Part shown: positions 18,583 through 27,215 of the stretch, piece by piece | How the letters are laid out: every line of letters begins with the position of its first letter | Numbering within the stretch: position 1 is the stretch's first letter | Origin: Lysobacter luteus | GTDB taxonomy: Bacteria > Pseudomonadota > Gammaproteobacteria > Xanthomonadales > Xanthomonadaceae | Reading direction: 5' to 3' | Assembly: GCF_907164845.1 (NCBI RefSeq) | Contig: NZ_OU015430.1 | Span: 2,687,001 to 2,751,000 of the forward strand | Length of the DNA: 64,000 bases | Notes under the pieces: model-generated | What the model was told of the DNA's origin: nothing | Databases searched by the model: none | What the model saw: only the letters and a program-made list of their open reading frames with translations | Translations under genes and position numbers: made by a program

Positions 18583-20178
18583 ATGAACCCCGACACGACA
18601 CCCCCGGCGCCCAACCTGCGCAGCCGCCTGCTGCGCGGCGCCGCGATCGCGGTCGTGCTGGTGGCCGCGCTGAGCGGCAGCGGCCTGTTGTTCAACGAAC
18701 ACCTGGCACCGAAGGCGACCGGCGCCCCCGGCCACGCGTTGCCGCTGCAGCCGGCGGAAACGTCGATCGACCGCGAGCTCGCGCCGATCCTCGCCGCCCA
18801 CCCGGGCGAGACCGGCGCGCTGTTGCTGGCCGACGGCCTGGATGCGTTTGCCGCCCGCGCCATGAGCGCGCGGCGGGCCGGCCGCAGCCTGGACCTGCAG
18901 TACTACATCTGGAACGACGACCTGGCCGGCCAGCTGCTCGCACGCGAGGCGCATGCCGCCGCCGAGCGGGGCGTGCGCGTGCGGATCCTGCTCGACGACC
19001 TGACTGCCGAGGGGCTGGACCCGAAGTGGATGGCGCTGGACGCCCACCCCGGCATCGAGCTGCGGCTCTACAACCCGTTCCGCAACCGCGCCAGCGGCCT
19101 CGAGCGCGGCATCGAGCTGGTACAACGCGCTTTCAGCATCAACTACCGCATGCACAACAAGGCCTGGATCGCCGACGGACGGGTGGCGGTGATCGGTGGC
19201 CGCAACATCGGCGAGGAGTACTTCGCCGCCGACGACGCGGTCAACTTCCACGACCTCGACCTGATGCTGTTCGGGCCGGCGGTGGAGCAGGCCAGCGCGA
19301 TCTTCGACGCGTTCTGGAACAGCCCGGCGGTAGTGCCGATCGCCGCGCTCAACACGGCCACGCCGGACGAGCTGGCCGGCTTCCTGTCGGATGTCGACGA
19401 CGCCGCGCTGGAAGCGCGCGCACGCCCGTACCTGTCCCGCGTGGCCGCCTCGGACACCGTGCGCGGTTACCTGGAGGGACGGCTCCAGCCGCACTGGAGC
19501 ACGACCCTGGAAGTCGTCTCCGACCCCCCTCTGAAGGCCGGCGACGACGACCGCGCCGACTGGCTGGCGACGCGGCTCGGCGACGCGGTACTTGGCAGTC
19601 GGGACAAGGCCCTGCTGGTCTCGCCGTACTTCGTGCCGGGCGACACACTCACCCGCGAGCTCGGTGGGCTGGTGGACGCCGGCGTGCAGGTCGGCATCGT
19701 CACCAACTCGCTGGCCGCCAACGATGTACCGGCGGTGCACAGCGGCTACGCCGGCTACCGCATGCCATTGCTGCGCGGTGGCGTGCAGCTGTACGAGATG
19801 AAGGCACGCGGGCAGCAGGACATGGCAGGTGCGTTCGGCAGCAGCGGCGCCAGCCTGCACACCAAGGCGTTCGTGCTCGACGACCGCCAAGGGTTCGTCG
19901 GTTCGTTCAACCTGGACCCACGCTCGGCCAACCTCAACACCGAGATGGGCGTGCTGTTCGACGATCCCGGGCTGGCCGCCGGAGTGCGTGCCGAGTACCT
20001 GCGGCTGTCGTCGCCGCAGGCGAGCTACTGGTTGTACCTGGACGCCAACGGCGAGTTGCGCTGGCTCGACCGCGCCGCCACGCCGCCGGCCGCGCTCGAC
20101 CGCGAACCCGACGCTTCCTGGCCGCGCCGCATGCTCGCGGCGGTGCTGGGCTGGCTGCCGATCGAGTCGCAGCTCTAG
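18583..20178 (+). CDS. Phospholipase D family protein, cardiolipin synthase C-like
   Basis: A 531-residue protein with one N-terminal hydrophobic segment (about residues 10-33), so probably exported or anchored at the inner membrane. It has two PLD catalytic motifs: HxK...D...GGxN at His191 (MHNKAWIADG...GGRN) and at His426 (LHTKAFVLDD...GSFN). Two motifs in one chain are needed for one active site. The pattern is closest to the ClsC/YmdC group, which joins phospholipids to make cardiolipin; a nuclease or phospholipase role is not excluded. A second, longer protein of the same family is encoded at 37546-39462. Its TAG stop shares CTAG with the stop of the convergent MATE gene. Confidence 0.85.
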   Translation: MNPDTTPPAPNLRSRLLRGAAIAVVLVAALSGSGLLFNEHLAPKATGAPGHALPLQPAETSIDRELAPILAAHPGETGALLLADGLDAFAARAMSARRAGRSLDLQYYIWNDDLAGQLLAREAHAAAERGVRVRILLDDLTAEGLDPKWMALDAHPGIELRLYNPFRNRASGLERGIELVQRAFSINYRMHNKAWIADGRVAVIGGRNIGEEYFAADDAVNFHDLDLMLFGPAVEQASAIFDAFWNSPAVVPIAALNTATPDELAGFLSDVDDAALEARARPYLSRVAASDTVRGYLEGRLQPHWSTTLEVVSDPPLKAGDDDRADWLATRLGDAVLGSRDKALLVSPYFVPGDTLTRELGGLVDAGVQVGIVTNSLAANDVPAVHSGYAGYRMPLLRGGVQLYEMKARGQQDMAGAFGSSGASLHTKAFVLDDRQGFVGSFNLDPRSANLNTEMGVLFDDPGLAAGVRAEYLRLSSPQASYWLYLDANGELRWLDRAATPPAALDREPDASWPRRMLAAVLGWLPIESQL

Positions 20179-21629
20179 CGCGCCGGCTCCACCCGGGCGC
20201 CCTCGTCGGCCACCGGCGACGGCGCCTGCGCCGGCACCTCCGACGGTATCGCGATCGCATCCGGGTCGACCGGCAGCATCGTCGCCTGCCGCCAGCGGCC
20301 CCAGCGGTAGTACGCCAGCGACAGCACCATCGACACCGCCGCGCTGACCGGGAAGCTCCACCAGATCGCATCCACTCCGAGTGTCGGCTGCAGCCAGTTG
20401 GCGAACGGCACCCGCACGCCCCACAGCGCCAGGCCGAGGATGATCAGCGGCGGCACCACCGCACCGGTCGAACGCACCACGCCGGCCACCACGAACGTCA
20501 CCCCGAAGAACAGGAACGACCACACCGCGATGTGGTTCAGGTGCCGGGCGATGTCGAGCGCATCGCTGCCGGGGGGCATGAACATCGCGAGGGTGAAGCG
20601 GTCGAGCAGGATCAGCGGCGCGATCAGCGCGCCGGTCAGCAGGAAGTTGAAGCCGATGCCGGCCCGCGTGGTCGCCTCCACCCGCGGCCAATTGCCGGCA
20701 CCGACGTTCTGCGCCGCCATCGACGAGCACGCCGCGCCGATCGCCATCGCCGGCATCTGCACGTAGGTCCACAGTTGCAGCGCGGCGCCATAGGCCGCGG
20801 TGGTGTGGGTGCCGTACGCGTTGACCATCGTGATCATGGCAATCATCGCCAGCGAGATCATCACCATCTGCAGGCCCATCGGCACGCCCTTGGTGACCAG
20901 CGCGCGGACGATCGCCCAGTCCGGCACGAACAGGTGGCGCTCGTGTCGGCTGATCCATAGCGGGTGTCGCCGGTGGCGCAGCCAGCCGAGCATGGCCGCC
21001 AATGCGACCAGGTTGGCCAGCAGGGTCGCGGTCGCGCTGCCGGCCATGCCCAGCGCCGGCAGCGGGCCGACGCCGAACATCAGCAACGGCACCAGCACGA
21101 TGTCGAGCGCGACCGCCAGCAGCAGGAACAGGAACGGCGTGCGCGTGTCGCCGGCGCCGCGCAGGATCGCCGACAGGAACGCGAACGCGTACAGGAACGG
21201 CAGCGCCAGGAAGATCACCTTGAGGTAGGCGTCGGCCAGCGGCAGGGCGGCCTCGGGGGTGCTCATCCACACCAGCACGTGGCGCGACAGCGGCAGCCCC
21301 AGTGCCGCGATCAGGACCGAGATGCACAGGAAGAACGTTGCCGCGGTGCCGATCACCCGACGCGCGCCCGGCAGGTCCTTCCGGCCCATGGCCTGGCCAA
21401 CCATGATGGTGGAGGCCATGCCGAAGCCGAACACGCCGCCCAGCAGCAGGAACATGATGTTGTTGGCATTGGCGATTGCCCCGAGCGCCTCCTCGCCGAG
21501 GAAGCGGCCGACCCAGACCGCGTTGACCGAGCCGTTGAGTGACTGCAGCACGTTGCCGCCAAGGATCGGCAGGGCGAACACGAACAGGGTGCGGGCGATC
21601 GGCCCTTCGGTGAGGTTGCGCGGTTGCAT
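20175..21629 (-). CDS. MATE family multidrug exporter
   Basis: A 484-residue inner-membrane protein with twelve predicted transmembrane segments. MATE features are seen at the start of both halves: GPIARTLFVFALPILGGN and VGRFLGEEALGAIANAN in the N half, and KGVPMGLQMVMISLAM in the C half. The family exports cationic drugs or metabolites using a sodium or proton gradient. The start at 21629 directly precedes LTEGPIARTL; the frame is open upstream but without sense. It is convergent with the PLD gene, the two stop codons sharing the tetranucleotide CTAG at 20175-20178. The 210 bases upstream to the next gene hold the divergent promoter region. Confidence 0.9.
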   Translation of the reverse strand: MQPRNLTEGPIARTLFVFALPILGGNVLQSLNGSVNAVWVGRFLGEEALGAIANANNIMFLLLGGVFGFGMASTIMVGQAMGRKDLPGARRVIGTAATFFLCISVLIAALGLPLSRHVLVWMSTPEAALPLADAYLKVIFLALPFLYAFAFLSAILRGAGDTRTPFLFLLLAVALDIVLVPLLMFGVGPLPALGMAGSATATLLANLVALAAMLGWLRHRRHPLWISRHERHLFVPDWAIVRALVTKGVPMGLQMVMISLAMIAMITMVNAYGTHTTAAYGAALQLWTYVQMPAMAIGAACSSMAAQNVGAGNWPRVEATTRAGIGFNFLLTGALIAPLILLDRFTLAMFMPPGSDALDIARHLNHIAVWSFLFFGVTFVVAGVVRSTGAVVPPLIILGLALWGVRVPFANWLQPTLGVDAIWWSFPVSAAVSMVLSLAYYRWGRWRQATMLPVDPDAIAIPSEVPAQAPSPVADEGARVEPAR

Positions 21630-21839
21630 CGGCACCGGAGCGGGGGTGGACAGCGGAGGCCAGAGTAGCCGCGCACGGTGGACGGCGCGCGACGGACGAC
21701 CGGTCGCCGGCCCGCCCGCGTGGCTGTCCGCCAGCTGACTGGCTTCACCGGCGGAACGCAGATAGCCGCCAGCGTCGACGCTGCCGTGACCGGTGGCGGG
21801 CGACACTGCCGCCATGGTCATCGGCAAGGGACATCGGCA

Positions 21840-22145
21840 ATGAGCGGGGCGATCCGGTTCACGCGGTGGTGCGTAGGCGAATGCGCCTGGGTGGCGCTTG
21901 CGGTGGTGTTGTCGATCGCCTTCGTCGCCGGCTTCGTCTGGCTGGCCGAACCCCATGCCGCCGATTTCTGGAGCCAGCTGCGCAGCCCGGTCAACGTGGT
22001 GCGCATCGTCGTGCTGAGCGCGGCGATCTGGATCTGGGCCTATATCGGCCGGGTGATCCGCACTTCCAGCCGCAATGCCGCTCCGCGGACGCCCCGTGCG
22101 GCGCCTTCGCACGCTGCGGCCCCGCGCGCCTCCGGGCTGCTGTAG
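21840..22145 (+). CDS. Small two-TM membrane protein, unknown function
   Basis: A 101-residue protein that I do not recognise. It has two predicted transmembrane helices (WVALAVVLSIAFVAGFVWL, about 17-35, and VVLSAAIWIWAYIGRVI, about 57-73) and a basic, Ala/Pro-rich cytoplasmic-looking tail. AAGGG lies nine bases before the ATG. It sits alone between the divergent MATE gene and the M61 peptidase gene, 87 bases before the latter. The ORF is short but its hydrophobic pattern and ribosome-binding site support it. Confidence 0.6.
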   Translation: MSGAIRFTRWCVGECAWVALAVVLSIAFVAGFVWLAEPHAADFWSQLRSPVNVVRIVVLSAAIWIWAYIGRVIRTSSRNAAPRTPRAAPSHAAAPRASGLL

Positions 22146-22232
22146 GCAACGCCACTTTCGGCAAAGTCCGCGCGGGTGGCATCGGCCGCGACGGACCGTA
22201 GGATGGGGCGCAAGCCACCCGGGGAATCCTCG

Positions 22233-24155
22233 ATGCCGCATCCGTTCCGTTCGACCGTCCTGCTGTCCGCACTCGCGGTGGCGCTGTTGCCCGTCTCCGC
22301 ACTGCTGGCGCAGGCGCCGCCTGCCACGGCCACCAGTCCCACGGGCATGGAGGCGCGGGCGCCGTACCCGGGTACGCTGACCGTCGATGTCGACGCGACC
22401 GACCTCACCCGGCGGGTGTTCCACGTCCGCCAGACCGTTCCCGTGCAGGCCGGCCCGCTGCGGCTGCTGTTCCCCAAGTGGATTCCCGGCAAGCACCGGC
22501 CCGACGGCCCGATCCACCGGCTCGCCGGCCTGAGGGTCAACGGCAACGGCCAGCGGATCGCCTGGACCCGGGACCCGGCCGACGTCTACGCGTTCGACAT
22601 CGTCGTGCCCGACGGCGTGTCCGTGCTCGAACTGTCCTTCGACATGCTCAGCCCGACGGCCTCCAACCAGGGCCGCATCGTCATGACCGGCGACATGCTC
22701 AACCTGGAGTGGGGCACGGTCGTGCTGTACCCGGCCGGGCACGACGTCGCCGACATCCGCATCACGCCGTCACTGACGCTGCCCGCCGGCTGGCAGGCCG
22801 GCACCGCGCTCGAGTTGCAGTCGCGCGCGGGCGACGTGTTGCGCTATGGCACGGTCGACTTCGAGACGCTGCAGGACTCACCGGTATACGCGGGGCGCCA
22901 TTTCCGCCGGATCGACCTCGACCCGGGGGCCGAACGTCCGGTGATGCTCGACATCGTCGCCGACGCGCCGAAGTACCTCGAAGCCACCGACGCGCAGATC
23001 GAACCGCACCGGGCGTTGGTCGAGCAGGCCTACAAGCTGTTCGACTCTCAGCATTTCGACCACTACGACTTCCTGTTCTCGCTGTCGGACCGGATGGGCG
23101 GCAACGGGCTGGAGCACCACCGCTCCAGCGAGAATGGCGTGCGGCCGGGATATTTCACCGACTGGGACGCCAGCGTCGCCTCGCGGGACCTGCTGCCGCA
23201 CGAGTTCGTGCATTCCTGGAACGGCAAGTTCCGCCGCCCCGCCGGGCTGGCGACGCCGGACTTCCACCAGCCGATGGTCGACAGCCTGCTGTGGGTCTAC
23301 GAGGGCCAGACCCAGTACTGGGGGATGGTGCTGGCGGCGCGGTCGGGGCTGTGGAAGAAGCAGGATGCGCTGGACGCGCTGGCCCTGGTCGCCGCGACCT
23401 ACGCCGACGACCGCCCGGGCCTGGACTGGCGCACCCTGCAGGACACCACCCACGACCCGATCATCGCGATGCGTCGGCCGCAGCCGTATCGCAGCTACCA
23501 GCTCAGCGAGGACTACTACAACGCCGGTGCGCTGGTGTGGCTGGCGGTCGACGCCAAGCTGCGCGAGCTCAGCAACGGGCGCCGCTCGCTCGACGACTTC
23601 GCCAGCGCGTTCTTCGGCGTCGACGACGGCAGCTGGGACGTGCTGCCGTACCGGTTCGAGGACGTCGTCGCCGCGCTCGACGGGGTCGCCGCGCACGACT
23701 GGGCGACGTTCCTGCGCAGCCGGCTCGACGCCAACGCGCCGCCGCTGGACGGGCTGGCCGCGGCCGGCTGGAAACTCGTCTACCGCGACAAGCCCAGCAC
23801 GTACCACAAGGCCTTGCTGGGGGCGCGCAAGACGGCCGACCACACCGCCTCGCTGGGCATGACGGTGGCGTCGGGCAACGTCGGCGCGGTGCGCTGGGAC
23901 GGGCCGGCGTTCAATGCCGGCATCGCGCCGGGCAGCTCCCTGCTGGCGGTGAACGGCCACGCATTCGAAGCCGACCTGCTCGAGGACGCGATCCGCGCCG
24001 CGCAGGCGGACGGTACCCCGATCGAACTGGTGGTGAAGCACGGCGAGGTGGTCCGCACCATCGCGATCGACTACCGCGGCGGGCTGCGCTACCCGCACCT
24101 GGAGCGGATCGACGGCAGCCGCGACCGGCTGGCGCGGATCCTGGCGCCGCTATGA
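22233..24155 (+). CDS. M61 family (glycyl aminopeptidase-like) metallopeptidase with PDZ domain
   Basis: A 640-residue exported peptidase. The start at 22233 gives a signal peptide (LSALAVALLPVSALLAQA); an in-frame start at 22176 does not. An N-terminal beta domain of about 170 residues is followed by the catalytic domain with the zinc site HEFVH (residues 323-327) in LLPHEFVHSWNGKFRRP, the family hallmark, and WVYEGQTQYWG holding the third ligand Glu. A PDZ domain occupies about residues 540-620 (GSSLLAVNG). Known members release N-terminal Gly/Ala residues from peptides. TAGGAT at 22199-22204 is a possible -10 element. It is convergent with the GGDEF-EAL gene, overlapping that gene's stop by a few bases. 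Confidence 0.9.
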   Translation: MPHPFRSTVLLSALAVALLPVSALLAQAPPATATSPTGMEARAPYPGTLTVDVDATDLTRRVFHVRQTVPVQAGPLRLLFPKWIPGKHRPDGPIHRLAGLRVNGNGQRIAWTRDPADVYAFDIVVPDGVSVLELSFDMLSPTASNQGRIVMTGDMLNLEWGTVVLYPAGHDVADIRITPSLTLPAGWQAGTALELQSRAGDVLRYGTVDFETLQDSPVYAGRHFRRIDLDPGAERPVMLDIVADAPKYLEATDAQIEPHRALVEQAYKLFDSQHFDHYDFLFSLSDRMGGNGLEHHRSSENGVRPGYFTDWDASVASRDLLPHEFVHSWNGKFRRPAGLATPDFHQPMVDSLLWVYEGQTQYWGMVLAARSGLWKKQDALDALALVAATYADDRPGLDWRTLQDTTHDPIIAMRRPQPYRSYQLSEDYYNAGALVWLAVDAKLRELSNGRRSLDDFASAFFGVDDGSWDVLPYRFEDVVAALDGVAAHDWATFLRSRLDANAPPLDGLAAAGWKLVYRDKPSTYHKALLGARKTADHTASLGMTVASGNVGAVRWDGPAFNAGIAPGSSLLAVNGHAFEADLLEDAIRAAQADGTPIELVVKHGEVVRTIAIDYRGGLRYPHLERIDGSRDRLARILAPL

Positions 24156-27074
24156 GCCGGTGTCGTCGACGGCGGTGGGCGCCCGGTTGGTGATCGGCGC
24201 GGGCCGCCCGAACAGGTAGCCCTGCCCGAACTCGCAGCCGAGTTCCACCAGTGCGCGGTGCTGCTCGGCCGTCTCGATGCCTTCGGCCACGACGTCCAGT
24301 CCGAGCGCGCGCGCCAGCGCCAGCACCGCGGCGATCACCGCGGCGCTGTTGCCCTGCTCGCCAAGCGCGGCCAAGAAGGTGCGATCGATCTTGATCACGC
24401 GCAGCGGGAACGCGTGCAGGTAGCTCAGCGACGAGTAACCGGTGCCGAAATCGTCGAGGGCGACGCCGATGCCGCTGGCCTGCAACCGTTCCAGGATCGC
24501 CCGCACATGCTCGGGGTCTTCCAGGAGCGAGCCTTCGGTGACCTCGATCTGCAACCGCTCCGGCGGCAGGCCGGTGCGCTCGAGCAGTTCGAGCAGGCGC
24601 ACGTCGAAGTCCTCCCGGTGGAGGTGGCGCGGGGCGACGTTGATCGACAGGTAGGTGTCGGCCGGCAGCCGGGTCGCGTGGACGAAGCTGCGCTTGAAGA
24701 TGCGCCAGTCGATCGCCTCGATCAGGCCGCTGTCCTCGGCCAGCTGCAGGAACGTGCCGGGCCCGAGCACGCCACGCTGGGGATGGTTCCAGCGCAGCAA
24801 CGCCTCGTGGCCGACCACCGCGCCGTCGGCCAGGCGCACGATCGGCTGGAAGTACGGTTCGAGCTGGTCGAGCCGCATCGCGTCACGCAGCTCGACCTCC
24901 ATCGCCAGCACGTCGATGGCCGAGCGACGCAGCGAATCGTCGAACAGCTGCCAGCGCTTCCGTCCCAGCGCCTTGGCCTGGTAGAGCGCGACATCGGCAT
25001 CGCGGACCAGCTCGTCGGCCTCGCGGTAGCGGCTGTCGCCGATCGCGATGCCGATACTGGCGGACGGCTCGAGCCGGCGCCCGCCGACGTGCAGCGGCTC
25101 GGTCAACAGATCCAGCACGCGCTGGGCGACCGCGGTGGCGGTAACCGGCGCGCCAAGCGCGTCCAGCTGCACGTCCTCCAGCAGGATCGCGAACTCGTCG
25201 CCCGACAGCCGCGCGACCAGGTCCGGCTGGCGCACGCTGGCCTGCAGCCGGCGCGCGACCTCGCGCAGGAAGTCGTCGCCGGCGAGGTGGCCGAGGCTGT
25301 CGTTGATCACCTTGAAGCGGTCGACGTCCAGGTACAGCAATGCGCAGCGGCGTGACGGGTCGGTGCGCAGGCGCTCCAGCGCCGCCTCGATCCGGTCGTG
25401 GATCTGGCCACGGTTGGGCAGGCCGGTCAGCGCGTCGTGCATGACTTCGTGGCGGAGCTGGTCCTGTGCGTGTTCGCGCTCGCGGATCTGCCGGCGCAGC
25501 TCCAGGGTGCGCTCGGCCACGCGTTCCTCGAGTTGCAGGTAGGCCTGTTGCTGGAACTGGGCACTGCGCCGGCGGTGCAGGCTGTTGGCGATCTGCGAGG
25601 CGACGAAGCCGAGCAGCTCCTGGTCGGCGTGGCCGTACATCACGGCCGGGTCGTAGCTCTGCACCGCGATCAACCCGAGCGCCCGCTCGTCCAGCAGCAA
25701 CGGCACGCCGAGCCAGCAATGGGACGCCGGGAACTGGTACTGCGACGGCACGATCTCGCCGCTGCGGACCAGCTCGCCCTCGGACTCGGCGTCGACCAGC
25801 AGCGGCCGACGGTGGCGCAGCACGTACTCGCTGAGGCCGCGCGCCAGCGGTCGTCCTTCGCGCTTTGTCTTGAGCCGGATGTCGACGTAGTAGGGGAACT
25901 CCAGCGAGCGGCCGTCTTCTGAGACCAGCGCGATGAAGAAGTTCTCCGCGTTGAGCAGCTGCCCGACGATGCCGTGGATGCGCGCGTAGAACTCCTCCTC
26001 GCCGATGTCGTCGGTGGCCAGCTGGGCGACCTGGAACAGCGCCGCCTGCAGGCGCTCGGCCCGCTGGCGCTCGGCGACCTCCTGCTGCAGGCCGCGGTTG
26101 GCTTCGGCCAGCTCCTGCGTGCGCAGGGCGACGTTGCGTTCGAGCAGTTCGGTGCTGCGCTTGCGCTCAAGGGTGGTGAGGATGTGGCTGGCGACGAAGC
26201 CAAGCAGTGTCTCGTCCGAATCGCTGAAGCCGATGCCCGGCTGGTAGCTCTGCACCACCACCGCACCCACCGCCTCGCCGTTGCGCAGCATCGGCACGCC
26301 GAGCCAGTCCGGGCTGTCGCTGCCCACGGTCCGCAGGGGACCGTCGACCTGCTCGCGCAGGTGCTCGTGGTCGCCGCGCAGCGTGCGGCCGGTGTGCAGC
26401 ACGTACCAGGTGGCCGAGTGGCGCAGGGCGTCCATCGGCAGCTCGTCGAACGGCGCCGGGTCCTGGCTGTCGACGAAGTACAGCAGCCGCAACGACTCGC
26501 TTACGGGGTCGCGCAGCACGATGAAGAAGTTCTCGGCGTACATCAGCGTGCCGACGATCGCGTGGATGCCACGCAGCACCTCGGACATGTCGCGGTCCGA
26601 GCCGGCCAGCTCGGAGATGTCGAACAGCGCGCGCTGGACCTGCTCGGAACGTTCCAGCCGGGCGACCTCGCGCTCCAGGCCGGCCATGTGCAGGCCCTTG
26701 CCCAGCCAGCGGTCGATGACCGCGAGCGGCGGCTGCAGTTCGGCCAGCACCCGGTCGAAATCGAAGCCCTGCCCGGCCTCGATCACCAGCACCGCGGTGC
26801 TGGCGCGCAGCGGGATGGCCGCCCGCCGTCCGTCGGCACTCAGCCGCGGCTCCGCGCCCAGCAGCGCGAGGTCGGCCAGCGAGAGCACCGCCGGTGCCGG
26901 CGAAGGACGCGGGTCGCGCCAGGGCCCGAGCGACCCGAGTTCCCACAGCAGGCGGGCGCCCTCGACCCCGGGCTGGCGCAGCGCCAGGGCCTCGGTCGTC
27001 GCAACCACGCCGCCCGCATCGGCGGCCGACAGCAGCCCGACACGCCAGTCGGCAGGCGACGGGGCGGCGCTCAT
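24150..27074 (-). CDS. GAF-GAF-GGDEF-EAL cyclic-di-GMP turnover protein
   Basis: A cytoplasmic protein of 974 residues from ATG 27074; an in-frame GTG at 27173 would add a Pro-rich leader. Two GAF domains are apparent (about 150-330 and 350-535), each ending in QSY and LLGFVAS(H/Q)I, joined by a coiled coil. A second coiled coil leads to the GGDEF domain, whose signature is SGDEF (624-628), and an EAL domain with EAL at 757-759, DDFGTGYSSLSYL and EGIET. The EAL catalytic set looks complete, so phosphodiesterase activity is likely. The Gly-to-Ser change leaves the Asp/Glu of the cyclase site, so cyclase activity is possible. The GAF domains probably sense a small ligand. Confidence 0.92.
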   Translation of the reverse strand: MSAAPSPADWRVGLLSAADAGGVVATTEALALRQPGVEGARLLWELGSLGPWRDPRPSPAPAVLSLADLALLGAEPRLSADGRRAAIPLRASTAVLVIEAGQGFDFDRVLAELQPPLAVIDRWLGKGLHMAGLEREVARLERSEQVQRALFDISELAGSDRDMSEVLRGIHAIVGTLMYAENFFIVLRDPVSESLRLLYFVDSQDPAPFDELPMDALRHSATWYVLHTGRTLRGDHEHLREQVDGPLRTVGSDSPDWLGVPMLRNGEAVGAVVVQSYQPGIGFSDSDETLLGFVASHILTTLERKRSTELLERNVALRTQELAEANRGLQQEVAERQRAERLQAALFQVAQLATDDIGEEEFYARIHGIVGQLLNAENFFIALVSEDGRSLEFPYYVDIRLKTKREGRPLARGLSEYVLRHRRPLLVDAESEGELVRSGEIVPSQYQFPASHCWLGVPLLLDERALGLIAVQSYDPAVMYGHADQELLGFVASQIANSLHRRRSAQFQQQAYLQLEERVAERTLELRRQIREREHAQDQLRHEVMHDALTGLPNRGQIHDRIEAALERLRTDPSRRCALLYLDVDRFKVINDSLGHLAGDDFLREVARRLQASVRQPDLVARLSGDEFAILLEDVQLDALGAPVTATAVAQRVLDLLTEPLHVGGRRLEPSASIGIAIGDSRYREADELVRDADVALYQAKALGRKRWQLFDDSLRRSAIDVLAMEVELRDAMRLDQLEPYFQPIVRLADGAVVGHEALLRWNHPQRGVLGPGTFLQLAEDSGLIEAIDWRIFKRSFVHATRLPADTYLSINVAPRHLHREDFDVRLLELLERTGLPPERLQIEVTEGSLLEDPEHVRAILERLQASGIGVALDDFGTGYSSLSYLHAFPLRVIKIDRTFLAALGEQGNSAAVIAAVLALARALGLDVVAEGIETAEQHRALVELGCEFGQGYLFGRPAPITNRAPTAVDDTGS

Positions 27075-27177
27075 GCCGGGCGCGGCCACCGGTGGCGGAC
27101 GGGCGGGCGGCGGCGGTAGCAGGGGCCGGGGATCTCGGGCATCAACAGGGATAGTCGCCGAAAAGGTCGACACTGCA

Positions 27178-27207
27178 TGTTATCGGCCCGGCGCGCGGGT
27201 TCTTCAA
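27178..27207 (-). promoter_or_regulatory. Possible promoter for the GAF-GGDEF-EAL gene
   Basis: On the minus strand TTGAAG is separated by 18 bases from ATAACA. A transcript starting near 27170 would exclude the GTG at 27173 as a start and supports the ATG at 27074. The match is only moderate. Confidence 0.35.
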
Positions 27208-27215
27208 CGCGCTCG

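Noticed and set aside
17764-21327. A 1187-codon open frame on the - strand across the MFS, methyltransferase and PLD genes
   Set aside because: It is rich in Arg/Gly/Ala with no recognisable motif and overlaps several confident genes.
27075-27173. GTG start at 27173 for the GAF-GGDEF-EAL gene
   Set aside because: It gives a Pro-rich leader and lies at a likely transcription start; no ribosome-binding site is seen.
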